64,000 nt of DNA from Anaerolinea sp. GTDB lineage: Bacteria; Chloroflexota; Anaerolineae; Anaerolineales; Villigracilaceae. The notes beneath the pieces were generated by a model. The model had not been told where the DNA came from and ran no database searches. It was given only the letters and a program-made list of their open reading frames with translations. Both the position numbers and the translations under genes were made by a program. The DNA is taken from contig DYID01000020.1 of the NCBI GenBank assembly GCA_020723805.1, positions 1 to 64,000 of the forward strand. The letters run 5' to 3'. Positions 52,933 through 61,350 of the stretch are shown piece by piece (position 1 is the stretch's first letter; each line of letters starts with the position of its first letter).

Positions 52933-54198
52933 ATGCCAGCCAATGAGCGCATCGAAGATTTGGAACGCCTGCTCGAGGTGGTGCGGGGATTGACAACCGC
53001 TCCCGAAATCGAATCGTTTTTGCAGACCATCATCGCCGAAGCCAGCGAAATGACGGACAGCGAGCTCGCGTCCATCCTCGAATACGACGCCGAGGCAAAG
53101 GAACTGCGCTTCCTCTCCACGGTCTGGTTCGACCGCGACATCCTGCGCCCGATGGGGGTTCCGCTGGAGGGAAGCGTGGCGGGCGAAGTCTTCCGCAAGG
53201 GGCATCCGCTCATCATTCAGGATACGAAGGCAGATCAGCGTCACTTCAAGGTGATTGATCGCATCACCAAGCACGAAACGCACTCGCTGGCGGCGGTTCC
53301 CATCATTGTGCAAGGGGAAACCATCGGCGTCCTCGAAGCACTCAACAAACGGGACAATGCTCATTATACCGAAGAGGACACCACCCTCCTGGCAACCCTG
53401 GCGGCGATAGCCGGTCAGGCGATGCGCAACGCACAGTTGGAGCGAAAGGTCAAAGCCGTGCGCATTCAACTGGCGGAACTCGAACGCCTCAAATCGGACT
53501 TTATTGCCATCACCTCGCACGAACTGCGGACCCCCCTGGGCTTGATTCTCGGTCACGCCACCTTTCTCAAGGAAATTGCCGGCAAGGAATACGAGGCGCA
53601 ACTGGCAACCATCATCCGCAACGCCACGCGGCTCAAAGAGATCATCGAAAACATTTCGGATATGGAAAACGTGCAAGTTGGCGCCGCGCGTGTGCGCAGC
53701 AATAAAGTATCCATGGCGAGGATCGCGGAGGATGTCATCCTGACGTTTCAGGACGAGGCGAAAGCGAAGAACATTACCCTGCTGCGCGAATGGGGCAACA
53801 CGCCGTATTTCATCGAAGCCGATCAGACAAAAATCAACATTGCCTTGAGCAATTTGGTGAAGAACGCGCTTCAATTTACCGAATCGGGCGGGACCGTGCG
53901 GCTCAACATCGAAGAGGACAGCGGCTATGTGAAGGTGACCGTCAGCGATAACGGCATCGGCATCCCGGCGCGGGACCTGCCGAAAATCTTCGACCGCTTC
54001 TTCCAGGTGGAATCGCATCTCACGCGCCGGCACGGCGGGATGGGGCTGGGGCTTTCCGTCGCCAAATCCATGATCGAACTGCACGGCGGGCGCATCTGGG
54101 CGGAAAGTGAGGAAGGCAAGGGCAGCACCTTCATTTTCCTCTTGCCGGTGGATGGTGTGAAACAACCGCCCAAAAGCACTGCACCATTCGTAGAATAA
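52933..54198 (+). CDS. GAF-domain sensor histidine kinase
   Basis: 421 residues from MPANERIEDLERLL; the tracked ORF starts 67 codons upstream in repeat DNA. A GAF domain (~5-165) is followed by a coiled-coil linker, HisKA with the phospho-His in ITSHELRTPLGLI, and a HATPase with N-box LSNLVKNALQF, DNGIGIPARD and GMGLGLSVAK. It has no membrane span, so it is cytoplasmic. No receiver gene is adjacent. TATAAT lies 7 bp before the ATG without a ribosome site, so the transcript may be leaderless. Confidence 0.93.
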   Translation: MPANERIEDLERLLEVVRGLTTAPEIESFLQTIIAEASEMTDSELASILEYDAEAKELRFLSTVWFDRDILRPMGVPLEGSVAGEVFRKGHPLIIQDTKADQRHFKVIDRITKHETHSLAAVPIIVQGETIGVLEALNKRDNAHYTEEDTTLLATLAAIAGQAMRNAQLERKVKAVRIQLAELERLKSDFIAITSHELRTPLGLILGHATFLKEIAGKEYEAQLATIIRNATRLKEIIENISDMENVQVGAARVRSNKVSMARIAEDVILTFQDEAKAKNITLLREWGNTPYFIEADQTKINIALSNLVKNALQFTESGGTVRLNIEEDSGYVKVTVSDNGIGIPARDLPKIFDRFFQVESHLTRRHGGMGLGLSVAKSMIELHGGRIWAESEEGKGSTFIFLLPVDGVKQPPKSTAPFVE

Positions 54199-54216
54199 CT
54201 TGTGTTCAACGAAAAT

Positions 54217-54249
54217 AAAAAAGGCTCACGCAAACCGTGAGCCTTTTTT
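54217..54249. terminator. Bidirectional intrinsic terminator
   Basis: AAAAAAGGCTCACG and CGTGAGCCTTTTTT around a 5-base loop, between the convergent kinase and DUF4870 genes. Confidence 0.93.
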
Positions 54250-54264
54250 ATTCGCCTTCGCGGG

Positions 54265-54576
54265 TTATGCCCAGCCTTGATTTTTGATGAAGTCGGTCAG
54301 CACGGGAATTACGACCATCTCGCCCTGATATGCCTTGTACGCCCAGTACAAGAAGACCAGCCACAAGAGCGGCACGCAAATGATACCGACCACTGTGACG
54401 CTTAGAACGGATGACAAAATCCAAAAGACAATGCTTGCCGCAATGGACTGCACCGCATGGAACTTGATGAACGGACGGGATTTTTTATCTTCCATGAGCA
54501 GAACAATGATGCCGATGAGCGGGGCAATGACATAACTCAACGCTGCCCACAATTTGTCGTCGCTTGTGGTTTCCAT
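54265..54576 (-). CDS. DUF4870 family membrane protein
   Basis: 103 residues with three hydrophobic spans: WAALSYVIAPLIGIIVLL, SIAASIVFWILSSVLSVTVVG and LLWLVFLYWAYKAYQGE. Between them is the family-typical KSRPFIKFHAVQS. Function is unknown. GGAGGAAT-like sequence precedes the ATG. Confidence 0.85.
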   Translation of the reverse strand: METTSDDKLWAALSYVIAPLIGIIVLLMEDKKSRPFIKFHAVQSIAASIVFWILSSVLSVTVVGIICVPLLWLVFLYWAYKAYQGEMVVIPVLTDFIKNQGWA

Positions 54577-54671
54577 GGCTTATTCCTCCGAGTGAGTTGG
54601 TTTGGGGTTTCAAGCATTGTACAACCAATTAAGACAAAAGGCAACCAAATTGATTGACCGCCGCCTCCCCC

Positions 54672-54701
54672 TTGCGTACCAGACGGGCAGTATTGTATAA
54701 T
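54672..54701 (+). promoter_or_regulatory. Promoter of the 54.7-kb T-box leader
   Basis: TTGCGT (54672-54677), 18-bp spacer, TATAAT (54696-54701), some 15 bases before the leader RNA begins its conserved features. Confidence 0.72.
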
Positions 54702-54715
54702 CCGCACCATTCAGA

Positions 54716-55044
54716 AGGAGTAAGCGTGTTGGTCGCCTGATAGAGAAGGAGACGCGCGGTGGAAGTCTCCGCAGGAAAACAACGCCGAAGTCGTCTGAAT
54801 GAGAGAATGCCGAAGAACGTCAGTGATTTAGTGATCAGTCACCAGTGATCAGTAGTCAGTGATCAGTAGTCAGTGACTAGTAGAACGGCACGGGTGCGCC
54901 CGTTATCGCGCAGGCTGATGAACACGTCAGTCACAGAGTGTCCCGCAGACAAGTGCGGGAAATTGAGGTGGTACCGCGGAGTCGCCGCCCTGAGTTTATC
55001 GAAGGGAACGCTTCGTCCTCATAACGGACGAGGCGCTTTTGTTT
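54716..55044 (+). promoter_or_regulatory. T-box riboswitch leader with terminator
   Basis: The T-box sequence AAATTGAGGTGGTACCGCGG (54960-54979) is near the consensus. It is followed by a competing terminator GCTTCGTCC/GGACGAGGC plus TTTT (55010-55044). Upstream lie an AGTA-containing Stem I start (GGAGTAAGCG) and structured sequence. Between Stem I and the antiterminator sits a heptanucleotide array (54830-54880). Uncharged tRNA binding should allow read-through. The specifier codon could not be fixed by eye. The next synthetase gene is valS, 1.4 kb downstream; the adjacent gene is an epimerase. Confidence 0.88.
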
Positions 55045-55061
55045 AACAGGCATTTGCCAAA

Positions 55062-56030
55062 ATGACCCGATATTTCATCACCGGCGGACTGGGGTTTCTC
55101 GGGCAGTACATCGTGAAGACAATTCACGATCACGACCCCGGGGCTGAACTGCGCGTCCTTGTCCGCACACCGCGGAAGACGTTCCTCGGAATCGAGACGC
55201 TGAAACACGTCACCTGGGTGCGCGGAGATTTGCTCCAGCCCGAAACCTACACCGAAGCCCTGCGCGGCGTGGATGCAATCGTACATAACGCGGCGATGGT
55301 GTCGTTCCGTAAATCGGAAGCGGAGACAATCGTCAGGTCCAATGTGAACGGGACGCGGTTCCTGGCGGAAGCGGCGCGCGCGGCAGACTGTCCGAACTTC
55401 GTTTTCGTCAGTTCCATCTCCTCCATCGGCTTCAACCTCAATGGTTTGACCGATGAGACGATGATGCCCGACCTGGAGACCAAACGCCGCACCGACGCCT
55501 ACGGATACAGCAAACTGGTCAGCGAGGCGGAGTTGCGGGAGATGACAGACGACATGCGCGTCGTCATCTTGAACCCGAGCGTGATTCTTGGTCCCGGCTC
55601 CGACCGCATAGACATGACCATGCGCGCCGTCAGACTTCTGCCGGTCATTCCGATGCTGCAATACGTCAACAGTTTCGTGGATGTACGAGATGCGGCGCGC
55701 GCGGTGTTCCTCTCATTGACGCGGGGCAGAAACGGTGAACGTTATATCGTCACCGCCTGGAACGAGGACATGATCGCCTTCACCCAGATCGTCCTGCGGC
55801 TGGCAGGCAAAAAGGCGCGTATTCTCCCGCTGGCAGGGCGGGGCGTGAAAATCATGGATGTCTTTCTCTGGGCGCTGGATGTGATGAGGCTCAATCCCGG
55901 CATCCGCCGCCTCTCAGAAATCAACGTGGATAAAGCCTGCTCGTCCGAAAAGATTCGCCGCGAGATGGGCTGGGAACCGTCTCTAACGCTGGAACAATCC
56001 ATTCGGGATTCTATTCTCATCAAAGAGTAA
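55062..56030 (+). CDS. NAD-dependent epimerase/dehydratase (extended SDR)
   Basis: 322 residues. The N-terminal Rossmann motif is FITGGLGFLGQYIV. Others are HNAAMVSF, FVSSISSIGF (catalytic Ser) and YGYSKLVSEAE (YxxxK). VILNPSVILGPG and the FVDVRDAARAVFL motif are typical of nucleotide-sugar or 3-beta-HSD-like SDRs. The substrate is unknown. It directly follows the T-box terminator, so its expression may depend on tRNA charging. No strong ribosome site is seen. Confidence 0.88.
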   Translation: MTRYFITGGLGFLGQYIVKTIHDHDPGAELRVLVRTPRKTFLGIETLKHVTWVRGDLLQPETYTEALRGVDAIVHNAAMVSFRKSEAETIVRSNVNGTRFLAEAARAADCPNFVFVSSISSIGFNLNGLTDETMMPDLETKRRTDAYGYSKLVSEAELREMTDDMRVVILNPSVILGPGSDRIDMTMRAVRLLPVIPMLQYVNSFVDVRDAARAVFLSLTRGRNGERYIVTAWNEDMIAFTQIVLRLAGKKARILPLAGRGVKIMDVFLWALDVMRLNPGIRRLSEINVDKACSSEKIRREMGWEPSLTLEQSIRDSILIKE

Positions 56031-56059
56031 ATCGCGGTTATTTTCGATGGAGCAAAATT

Positions 56060-56205
56060 ATGAATGTGCGCGCCATTGTTCAATCTCAATACCTTGCCGC
56101 GCTGGCAAACAAACTTGAATTGCAGATTTACAACATCCGCCACATTCAACAGCATACCGGCGAACTGTACGAACGGTTGAGGCGCTACGACGTGAAATTA
56201 AACTC
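56060..56205 (+). pseudogene. DinB-like gene remnant with internal deletion
   Basis: The tracked 92-aa ORF begins MNVRAIVQSQYLAALA, resembling the start of DinB-family proteins. It then jumps to NIRHIQQHTGELYERLRR, resembling their C-terminal metal-His helix; the ~120 residues normally between are missing. After ~48 codons it runs into a MITE-like repeat (56206 onward) that supplies the rest of the frame. It is best read as a deletion remnant, not a working gene. The family match is from memory. Confidence 0.6.
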
Positions 56206-56295
56206 AGTAACTCACCTTACGCGGTGGCGTGAGATTTATCTCGCGCTTTTAGGCGACATCAATGTCGCGCTACGAGAAAACTGCGTAAGGCGACT
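56206..56295. repeat. MITE-like paired-hairpin element
   Basis: Starts AGTAACTCACCTTACGCGG and ends CTGCGTAAGGCGACT. Internal hairpins GTGAGATTTATCTCGC and GCGACATCAATGTCGC. About 90% identical by eye to unit B at 9.9 kb; stem changes largely keep the palindromes. Confidence 0.85.
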
Positions 56296-56416
56296 CAGTA
56301 AATCACAAGTTTGCTGTAGTAACGACTTTAGTCGTTGATTTGTTCAGAAACTTCAGCCCAAAAGCGACTAAAGTCACCACTACAGGTCATTCAAGTGTTG
56401 AAACCGTGATTTACTG
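56296..56416. repeat. 121-bp MITE with perfect 11-bp terminal inverted repeats
   Basis: CAGTAAATCAC at the left and GTGATTTACTG at the right. Inside, CTGTAGT/ACTACAG and AACGACTTTAGTCG/CGACTAAAGTC nest around the centre. No ORF. It abuts the previous element and ends 33 bp before valS. Confidence 0.88.
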
Positions 56417-56449
56417 AAACTGGTCATCCAAGCGATACAAGGAGAAGAA

Positions 56450-59185
56450 ATGAGCAAACACGAACTACCCAAGACCTACGACTTCAAATCCACGGAGGCG
56501 CGCATCTACGCGATGTGGGAGGCGGGCGGCTACTTCCAGCCATGGAACGACCCCAACAAGCCGGGCTTCGACCCCTCCGTCAAGCCGTTCGTCATCTCTA
56601 TCCCGCCGCCGAACGTGACCGGCGAACTGCATCTCGGTCACGCCATGTTCGTCAGCGTCGAAGACCTGATGATCCGCTATCACCGCATGAAGGGCATCCC
56701 CACGCTGTGGGTGCCAGGCACCGACCACGCCGGCATCGCCACACAACTCATGGTGGAGCGCGACCTGCTCAGGAACGAGGGAGTGAGGCGCGAAGAACTG
56801 GGGCGCGAGGAGTTCATCAAACGCACCTGGGAATGGAAGCGCAAGTACGGGAACATCATCACCACCCAGATTCGTCGCCTCGGCGCCTCCTGCGATTGGA
56901 CGCGCGAACGCTTCACCCTCGACGAGGGACTGAGCCGCGCCGTGCGGGAAGCATTCGTCCGCCTCTACGAAAAGGGACTGATCTACCGCGGTCCGCGCCT
57001 CATCAACTGGTCGCCGGGACTCAAGACCGCCGTCTCCGACCTCGAGGTGGAGTATGAGGAAGAGGATGTGACGCTGTATTATTTCAAATATATGATCAAA
57101 CCCGTAGGGATTGGGTCACCCGACCCCTACAAGGATGAATACATCCCCGTCGCCACCATCCGCCCGGAGACCATCCTTGGCGATACGGCGGTGGCGGTCC
57201 ACCCCGAAGACGAGCGCTACAAAAAATACATCGGGCGCACCGCCATTGTGCCAATTCTCGGACGTGAGATACCGGTCATTGCAGATGAATACGTCAGCAT
57301 GGAGTTCGGCACCGGCGCGCTCAAAATCACGCCCGGTCACGACCCGAACGACTACGCCATCGCCCAGCGCCACAATCTGCCGGTCATCTCCGTGCTGGAT
57401 GCGGAGGCAAAGGTCAACGAAAACGGCGGCAAGTACAAAGGTCAAGACCGCTTCGAGGCGCGGAAAAACCTGTGGGCAGATATGAAAGCCGCCGGTCTCG
57501 TCATCAAAGAGGAGCCGTACCGCACCACCATTCCGCGTTCCCAGCGCGGAGGCGAAATCGTCGAGCCGATGATTTCCACACAGTGGTTCGTCAAAATCGA
57601 GCCGCTTGCCAAAGCCGCCATCGAAGCCGTGAAGGACGGGCGTATCCGCATTGTGCCGGAACGTTTCGAAAAGGTCTATTTCAACTGGATGGAAAACATC
57701 AAGGACTGGTGCATCAGCCGTCAGTTGTGGTGGGGACACCGCATCCCCGTGTGGTATTGCCCCGAAGGTCACATGACCGTGGCGCGCGAAGACCCGACCG
57801 AATGTGCCGCCTGCGGCTCGAAGGACATCCATCAGGATGAAGACGTGCTGGATACGTGGTTCTCCTCCGGCTTGTGGCCCTTCTCCACGCTCGGCTGGCC
57901 CCAGGAAACGCCCGATTACAAATACTTCTATCCCACCTCCTACATGGAGACGGGGTACGACATCCTGTTCTTCTGGGTGGCGCGCATGATCATGAGCGGA
58001 CTGGAATTCACCGGTCAGATTCCTTTCCATACCGTGTACCTGCACGGACTGGTGCGCGATGAACACGGGCAGAAAATGTCGAAGACCAAGGGCAATGTAA
58101 TTGACCCGCTCATCGTGATGGATGAGTTCGGCACGGATGCGCTGCGTTTCACACTGTTGGTGGGCTCCACGCCCGGCAACGACATGAACCTCTCGGTGAA
58201 AAAGGTGGAAGCAAACCGCAACTTTGCCAACAAGTTGTGGAATGCGGGACGCTTCGTCATTAACGCCATCGGTGGTTTGGAAGCAGGTACACAAGCACAT
58301 ACGTACACAGGTACACAGGCGGACAAGTGGACGCTGGCGGATTCGTGGATTTGGGCAAAACTGCAGCAACTCATCCGCGATGTGGAGCGGCAGTTCCAAA
58401 ACTTCCAATATGGGCAGGCAGGGCAGCAAATTTACGATTTCCTCTGGTCCGATTTTGCCGATTGGTATGTGGAGATCGCCAAAAGCCAACTTCAGAATTC
58501 AGAACTCAGAATTCAGACTGTGAAAACTTTGGCGAGGATATTGGACATCGTTCTACGCTTGCTCCATCCCTTCACGCCGTTCGTGACCGAGGAAATTTGG
58601 GGACACTTGCGCGACGCCCTCCGCGCCTCTCCGATCTCGCACCTCGCCTCGGACTGGTCGCATGCGTTGATCGTTGCCCGCTGGCCCCAGCCGCGTCCGC
58701 CCGAAGGCTGGGAGGCAGCCAAGGTTGCCGATTTCGAGTTGATTCAGGAAATCGTGCGCTCCATCCGCAATCTGCGCGCGGAGAAGAACGTATCCGCGTC
58801 GAAGAAACTGGCTGCGACCATCGTCGGCGGGGCAAAGACAGAACTGGTAAAAAGCCAGGCTGATGTGATTGCGTCGCTTGCCGGACTCGACCTGTCACAA
58901 ATTACCATTTACCAATCGCTTACCGACAAGCCCGCTGATTCCGCTGTCCTCGTCGTCGGCGCGGTGGAGGTGTATCTCCCGCTGGCAGGCATGGTGAATC
59001 TGGAGGAAGAAAGAGCGCGGCTGGAAAAGGAACTCAAGGAAACCGAAGCGCACATTGCCCGCCTCGAAAAACTCCTCGCCAGCGATTTCGCCAGTAAAGC
59101 CCCGCCTGCCGTCGTCCAAAAGGAGCGCGACAAACTCGCCACCTACAAGGAGACGGCGGAGAAAATCAAGGCGCAGTTGGCGTAA
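56450..59185 (+). CDS. valS: Valyl-tRNA synthetase
   Basis: 911 residues with AAGGAGAAG before the ATG. It charges tRNA-Val. Class I motifs: HIGH-type HLGHAMF near 60 and KMSKTKGNVIDP near 545. The editing domain spans ~190-390, the anticodon-binding domain ~630-800, and the C-terminal coiled-coil tRNA arm ~845-911. Two repeat-derived segments are translated in frame. EAGTQAHTYTGTQADK comes from 8-bp units (58284-58325), and LQNSELRIQ from TTCAGAA 7-bp units (58493-58522). Both flank the anticodon domain start. No T-box lies directly upstream; one lies 1.4 kb before it. Confidence 0.97.
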   Translation: MSKHELPKTYDFKSTEARIYAMWEAGGYFQPWNDPNKPGFDPSVKPFVISIPPPNVTGELHLGHAMFVSVEDLMIRYHRMKGIPTLWVPGTDHAGIATQLMVERDLLRNEGVRREELGREEFIKRTWEWKRKYGNIITTQIRRLGASCDWTRERFTLDEGLSRAVREAFVRLYEKGLIYRGPRLINWSPGLKTAVSDLEVEYEEEDVTLYYFKYMIKPVGIGSPDPYKDEYIPVATIRPETILGDTAVAVHPEDERYKKYIGRTAIVPILGREIPVIADEYVSMEFGTGALKITPGHDPNDYAIAQRHNLPVISVLDAEAKVNENGGKYKGQDRFEARKNLWADMKAAGLVIKEEPYRTTIPRSQRGGEIVEPMISTQWFVKIEPLAKAAIEAVKDGRIRIVPERFEKVYFNWMENIKDWCISRQLWWGHRIPVWYCPEGHMTVAREDPTECAACGSKDIHQDEDVLDTWFSSGLWPFSTLGWPQETPDYKYFYPTSYMETGYDILFFWVARMIMSGLEFTGQIPFHTVYLHGLVRDEHGQKMSKTKGNVIDPLIVMDEFGTDALRFTLLVGSTPGNDMNLSVKKVEANRNFANKLWNAGRFVINAIGGLEAGTQAHTYTGTQADKWTLADSWIWAKLQQLIRDVERQFQNFQYGQAGQQIYDFLWSDFADWYVEIAKSQLQNSELRIQTVKTLARILDIVLRLLHPFTPFVTEEIWGHLRDALRASPISHLASDWSHALIVARWPQPRPPEGWEAAKVADFELIQEIVRSIRNLRAEKNVSASKKLAATIVGGAKTELVKSQADVIASLAGLDLSQITIYQSLTDKPADSAVLVVGAVEVYLPLAGMVNLEEERARLEKELKETEAHIARLEKLLASDFASKAPPAVVQKERDKLATYKETAEKIKAQLA
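58284..58325. repeat. 8-bp tandem array inside valS
   Basis: Units AGGTACAC, AAGCACAT, ACGTACAC, AGGTACAC and AGGCGGAC in succession, translated in frame as a Thr/Gln/His-rich loop. Same unit length as the array at the start of thiP. Confidence 0.8.
58493..58522. repeat. 7-bp tandem array inside valS
   Basis: TTCAGAA, TTCAGAA, CTCAGAA and TTCAGAC in a row, translated in frame as LQNSELRIQ. Confidence 0.83.
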
Positions 59186-59215
59186 GAGAGAGCCCGCCTC
59201 CGTTGTTTTCACTCG

Positions 59216-59252
59216 GCAAGAAGGGTATGCAAGCGCCCTTCTTGTTTTTTTT
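59216..59252 (+). terminator. Intrinsic terminator after valS
   Basis: CAAGAAGGG/CCCTTCTTG hairpin followed by eight T residues, 30 bp after the valS stop. Confidence 0.93.
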
Positions 59253-59299
59253 GTTTCCTGACCCAACCTTTTCGGGATGCATCGGATATGATTAAGTAG

Positions 59300-59866
59300 A
59301 TGACAATGGACGAGCAACAAGCCATTCAACGACTCAAAAACGGCGACATCAGTGGGCTGGAATTCCTGGTGAATTGTCATCAGGTGAAGGCGATCCGCGC
59401 GGCATATCTCATCACGCGCGATCGGGCTTTGGCGGAGGATGTGGTGCAGGATTGTTTTCTCCGTGCATATCGCGCCATTCGCGGATTCGATTCGGCGCGT
59501 CCCTTCGAGCCGTGGTTCATGCGGAGCGTGGTCAATGCTTCAGTGAAGGCAATGCAGAGGTCGGCGAAGCAGGTTGCAGTCGGGGATGATGCGGATGAAA
59601 TCCTGTTTGCAGAATTCGCCGCGAGGGTTGAATCGGTTGAAGAGCAGGTCAAGTCCATTGAAGTCCAAGAGCAAATCTGGGACGCCATGCGGCAGTTATC
59701 GCCGCGGCAAAGAGCGGTCATTGTTCAGAGATATTTTTTGGAGATGAGCGAAAAGGAAATGGCGGAGGAATCGGGCGCGGCAGCCGGCACGATCAAGTGG
59801 CTGTTGAATGCGGCGCGCCAACGCCTGCGGCGTCTGCTTGCTGCTGCGGAAAGGAGCGAGGAATGA
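59300..59866 (+). CDS. ECF-type RNA polymerase sigma factor
   Basis: 188 residues. Region 2 (LVNCHQVKAIRAAYLITRDRALAEDVVQDCFLRAYRAIRGFD) recognises the -10. Region 4 (MRQLSPRQRAVIVQRYFLEMSEKEMAEESGAAAGTIKWLLNAARQRL) recognises the -35. Its stop overlaps the ATG of the next gene by 4 bp (ATGA), so the membrane protein behind it is probably its anti-sigma factor. ATG 59306 is an alternative start. Confidence 0.94.
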   Translation: MTMDEQQAIQRLKNGDISGLEFLVNCHQVKAIRAAYLITRDRALAEDVVQDCFLRAYRAIRGFDSARPFEPWFMRSVVNASVKAMQRSAKQVAVGDDADEILFAEFAARVESVEEQVKSIEVQEQIWDAMRQLSPRQRAVIVQRYFLEMSEKEMAEESGAAAGTIKWLLNAARQRLRRLLAAAERSEE

Positions 59867-61287
59867 ACGAGAAGCGCATGAAAGACGCGTTGGAAGCCAT
59901 CGCCCGCCGCGGCGTGCCGGAGGATGTGAATTTGATGCCGTCCCTTGCGGCTCGACTCGAAAGGAGAACTTTGATGACGACGCTTCGCGCCCGACCCGTA
60001 TTGACTCTTGTGTTGGTTCTTTTGACTCTCGCGCTGTTGACCGGCGCAGCCTATGCCATCGGGAAAATGACCGGTTATATTCCGGGTGTCGGGCTGGTGG
60101 ACCAGAGCGCACCGATTCGAATCCTCACCGACAAACCGAGCGTTCAACGGGAGGGAATTACACTGACCATGAAACAGGTCATTGTAGATTCGAACAAAAC
60201 GCGGGTGATGTATCACGTCAAAGGCATATCCATGCAGGATGCCTCCGCACAGGAATGTATGAAAGCCCCTTCCCTGCTCGCCGAAAATGGCGTTCGTTTT
60301 GAATCGACGGGCGGGTACGTGGACAATGTGGGCGGCGAGAATGGCATCCTGCGATTCGATGCGGATTTTACTTTTCCGTCGCTTCCAGACGATTTGACGA
60401 AGGTCACGCTGGTTTCGCCCTGCGACCTGCCTTTACTCACTTTGCGGCTGATCCCCGCACCGGAGGGGTTGGTGCTGCCAGCCACTGAAATTGCGCCAAC
60501 CTTTAAATCATCGCGCCCGCTCCTGCCGACTCTTGCCTCTGCCAGTCCTGAAACGCTATTACCGACGCAATCCTATCCCACTGAGTTTCCTGCTACCCTA
60601 ACGCCGGTTCCTAACGGTTCAGGATTGTATTTGGAGAAGGTCGTGGAGTTGGCGGATTCATATCTGTTGATTGGGAATTTCACGGATACCGGTGACCTGC
60701 CCGGCTCATTGTGGAATGGTTCAGCGCAAACGTCCATTCCTTACGAATTCCGCGTTACGGACCGTCATGGGGAACGCGTCTCTTTTTCCTTCCGCCCGGA
60801 CCTGATGCCGCCATCAGTTTGGTCAAACGTGACCCCATGGGCGCTGGAGGTCCGCAAACCTTTGGATGCGCCCATTACCATAACTCTGCCCGAAATTTCC
60901 TTGACCAGTGATGATCCTTTCCAATTTCGCGTGGACGTTGGGACAAATCCTGCTGTTGGGCAGACCTGGTCCCTGAATCGAACGGTGGAGGCGGGCGGCT
61001 ACTCCTTTACGGTGAAAAGCCTCACGCGGGCGAAGCGCGGGTACACCTTGACGTTGCGCTCTCCCGTTTCACGCGAACAGGCTTTTTTCGATTGGCGTTT
61101 GGAGGAAGGCAATGCCAAATTATTGTCCGAACGTGTGTATGATCGCGATGGTTATACCGATCTAACAGAGACGCTCATCTTCGAAAATGAACTGCCCACC
61201 GGTGTTTTGACATTTACCCTGCACATTTATGTGGATCATCCGATCGGACCCTGGACATTGGTCTGGTCGCCGCCCGATAGCCCGTAA
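59863..61287 (+). CDS. Putative membrane anti-sigma factor with large extracytoplasmic region
   Basis: 474 residues from MNEKRMKDALEAIARRG; the tracked ORF starts 22 codons earlier inside the sigma gene. A short cytoplasmic part (~1-45) could bind the sigma factor. It is followed by one membrane helix (VLTLVLVLLTLALLTGAAYAI, ~47-67) and ~400 extracytoplasmic residues with beta-rich, DUF4179-like character. The HCC zinc motif of ZAS anti-sigma factors is absent. Coupling to the ECF gene suggests it senses an envelope signal and releases sigma. Confidence 0.8.
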   Translation: MNEKRMKDALEAIARRGVPEDVNLMPSLAARLERRTLMTTLRARPVLTLVLVLLTLALLTGAAYAIGKMTGYIPGVGLVDQSAPIRILTDKPSVQREGITLTMKQVIVDSNKTRVMYHVKGISMQDASAQECMKAPSLLAENGVRFESTGGYVDNVGGENGILRFDADFTFPSLPDDLTKVTLVSPCDLPLLTLRLIPAPEGLVLPATEIAPTFKSSRPLLPTLASASPETLLPTQSYPTEFPATLTPVPNGSGLYLEKVVELADSYLLIGNFTDTGDLPGSLWNGSAQTSIPYEFRVTDRHGERVSFSFRPDLMPPSVWSNVTPWALEVRKPLDAPITITLPEISLTSDDPFQFRVDVGTNPAVGQTWSLNRTVEAGGYSFTVKSLTRAKRGYTLTLRSPVSREQAFFDWRLEEGNAKLLSERVYDRDGYTDLTETLIFENELPTGVLTFTLHIYVDHPIGPWTLVWSPPDSP

Positions 61288-61293
61288 AAGCGG

Positions 61294-61325
61294 ACAGGCG
61301 GAGAGCCTCACAACCCTCCGCCTGT
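61294..61325. terminator. Convergent-gene terminator hairpin
   Basis: ACAGGCGGAG/CTCCGCCTGT between the anti-sigma gene and minus-strand thrS; a T-rich run (TTCTCTTTC) follows on the plus side. Confidence 0.75.
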
Positions 61326-61350
61326 TCTCTTTCATCTTTCTTCTTTCCTT

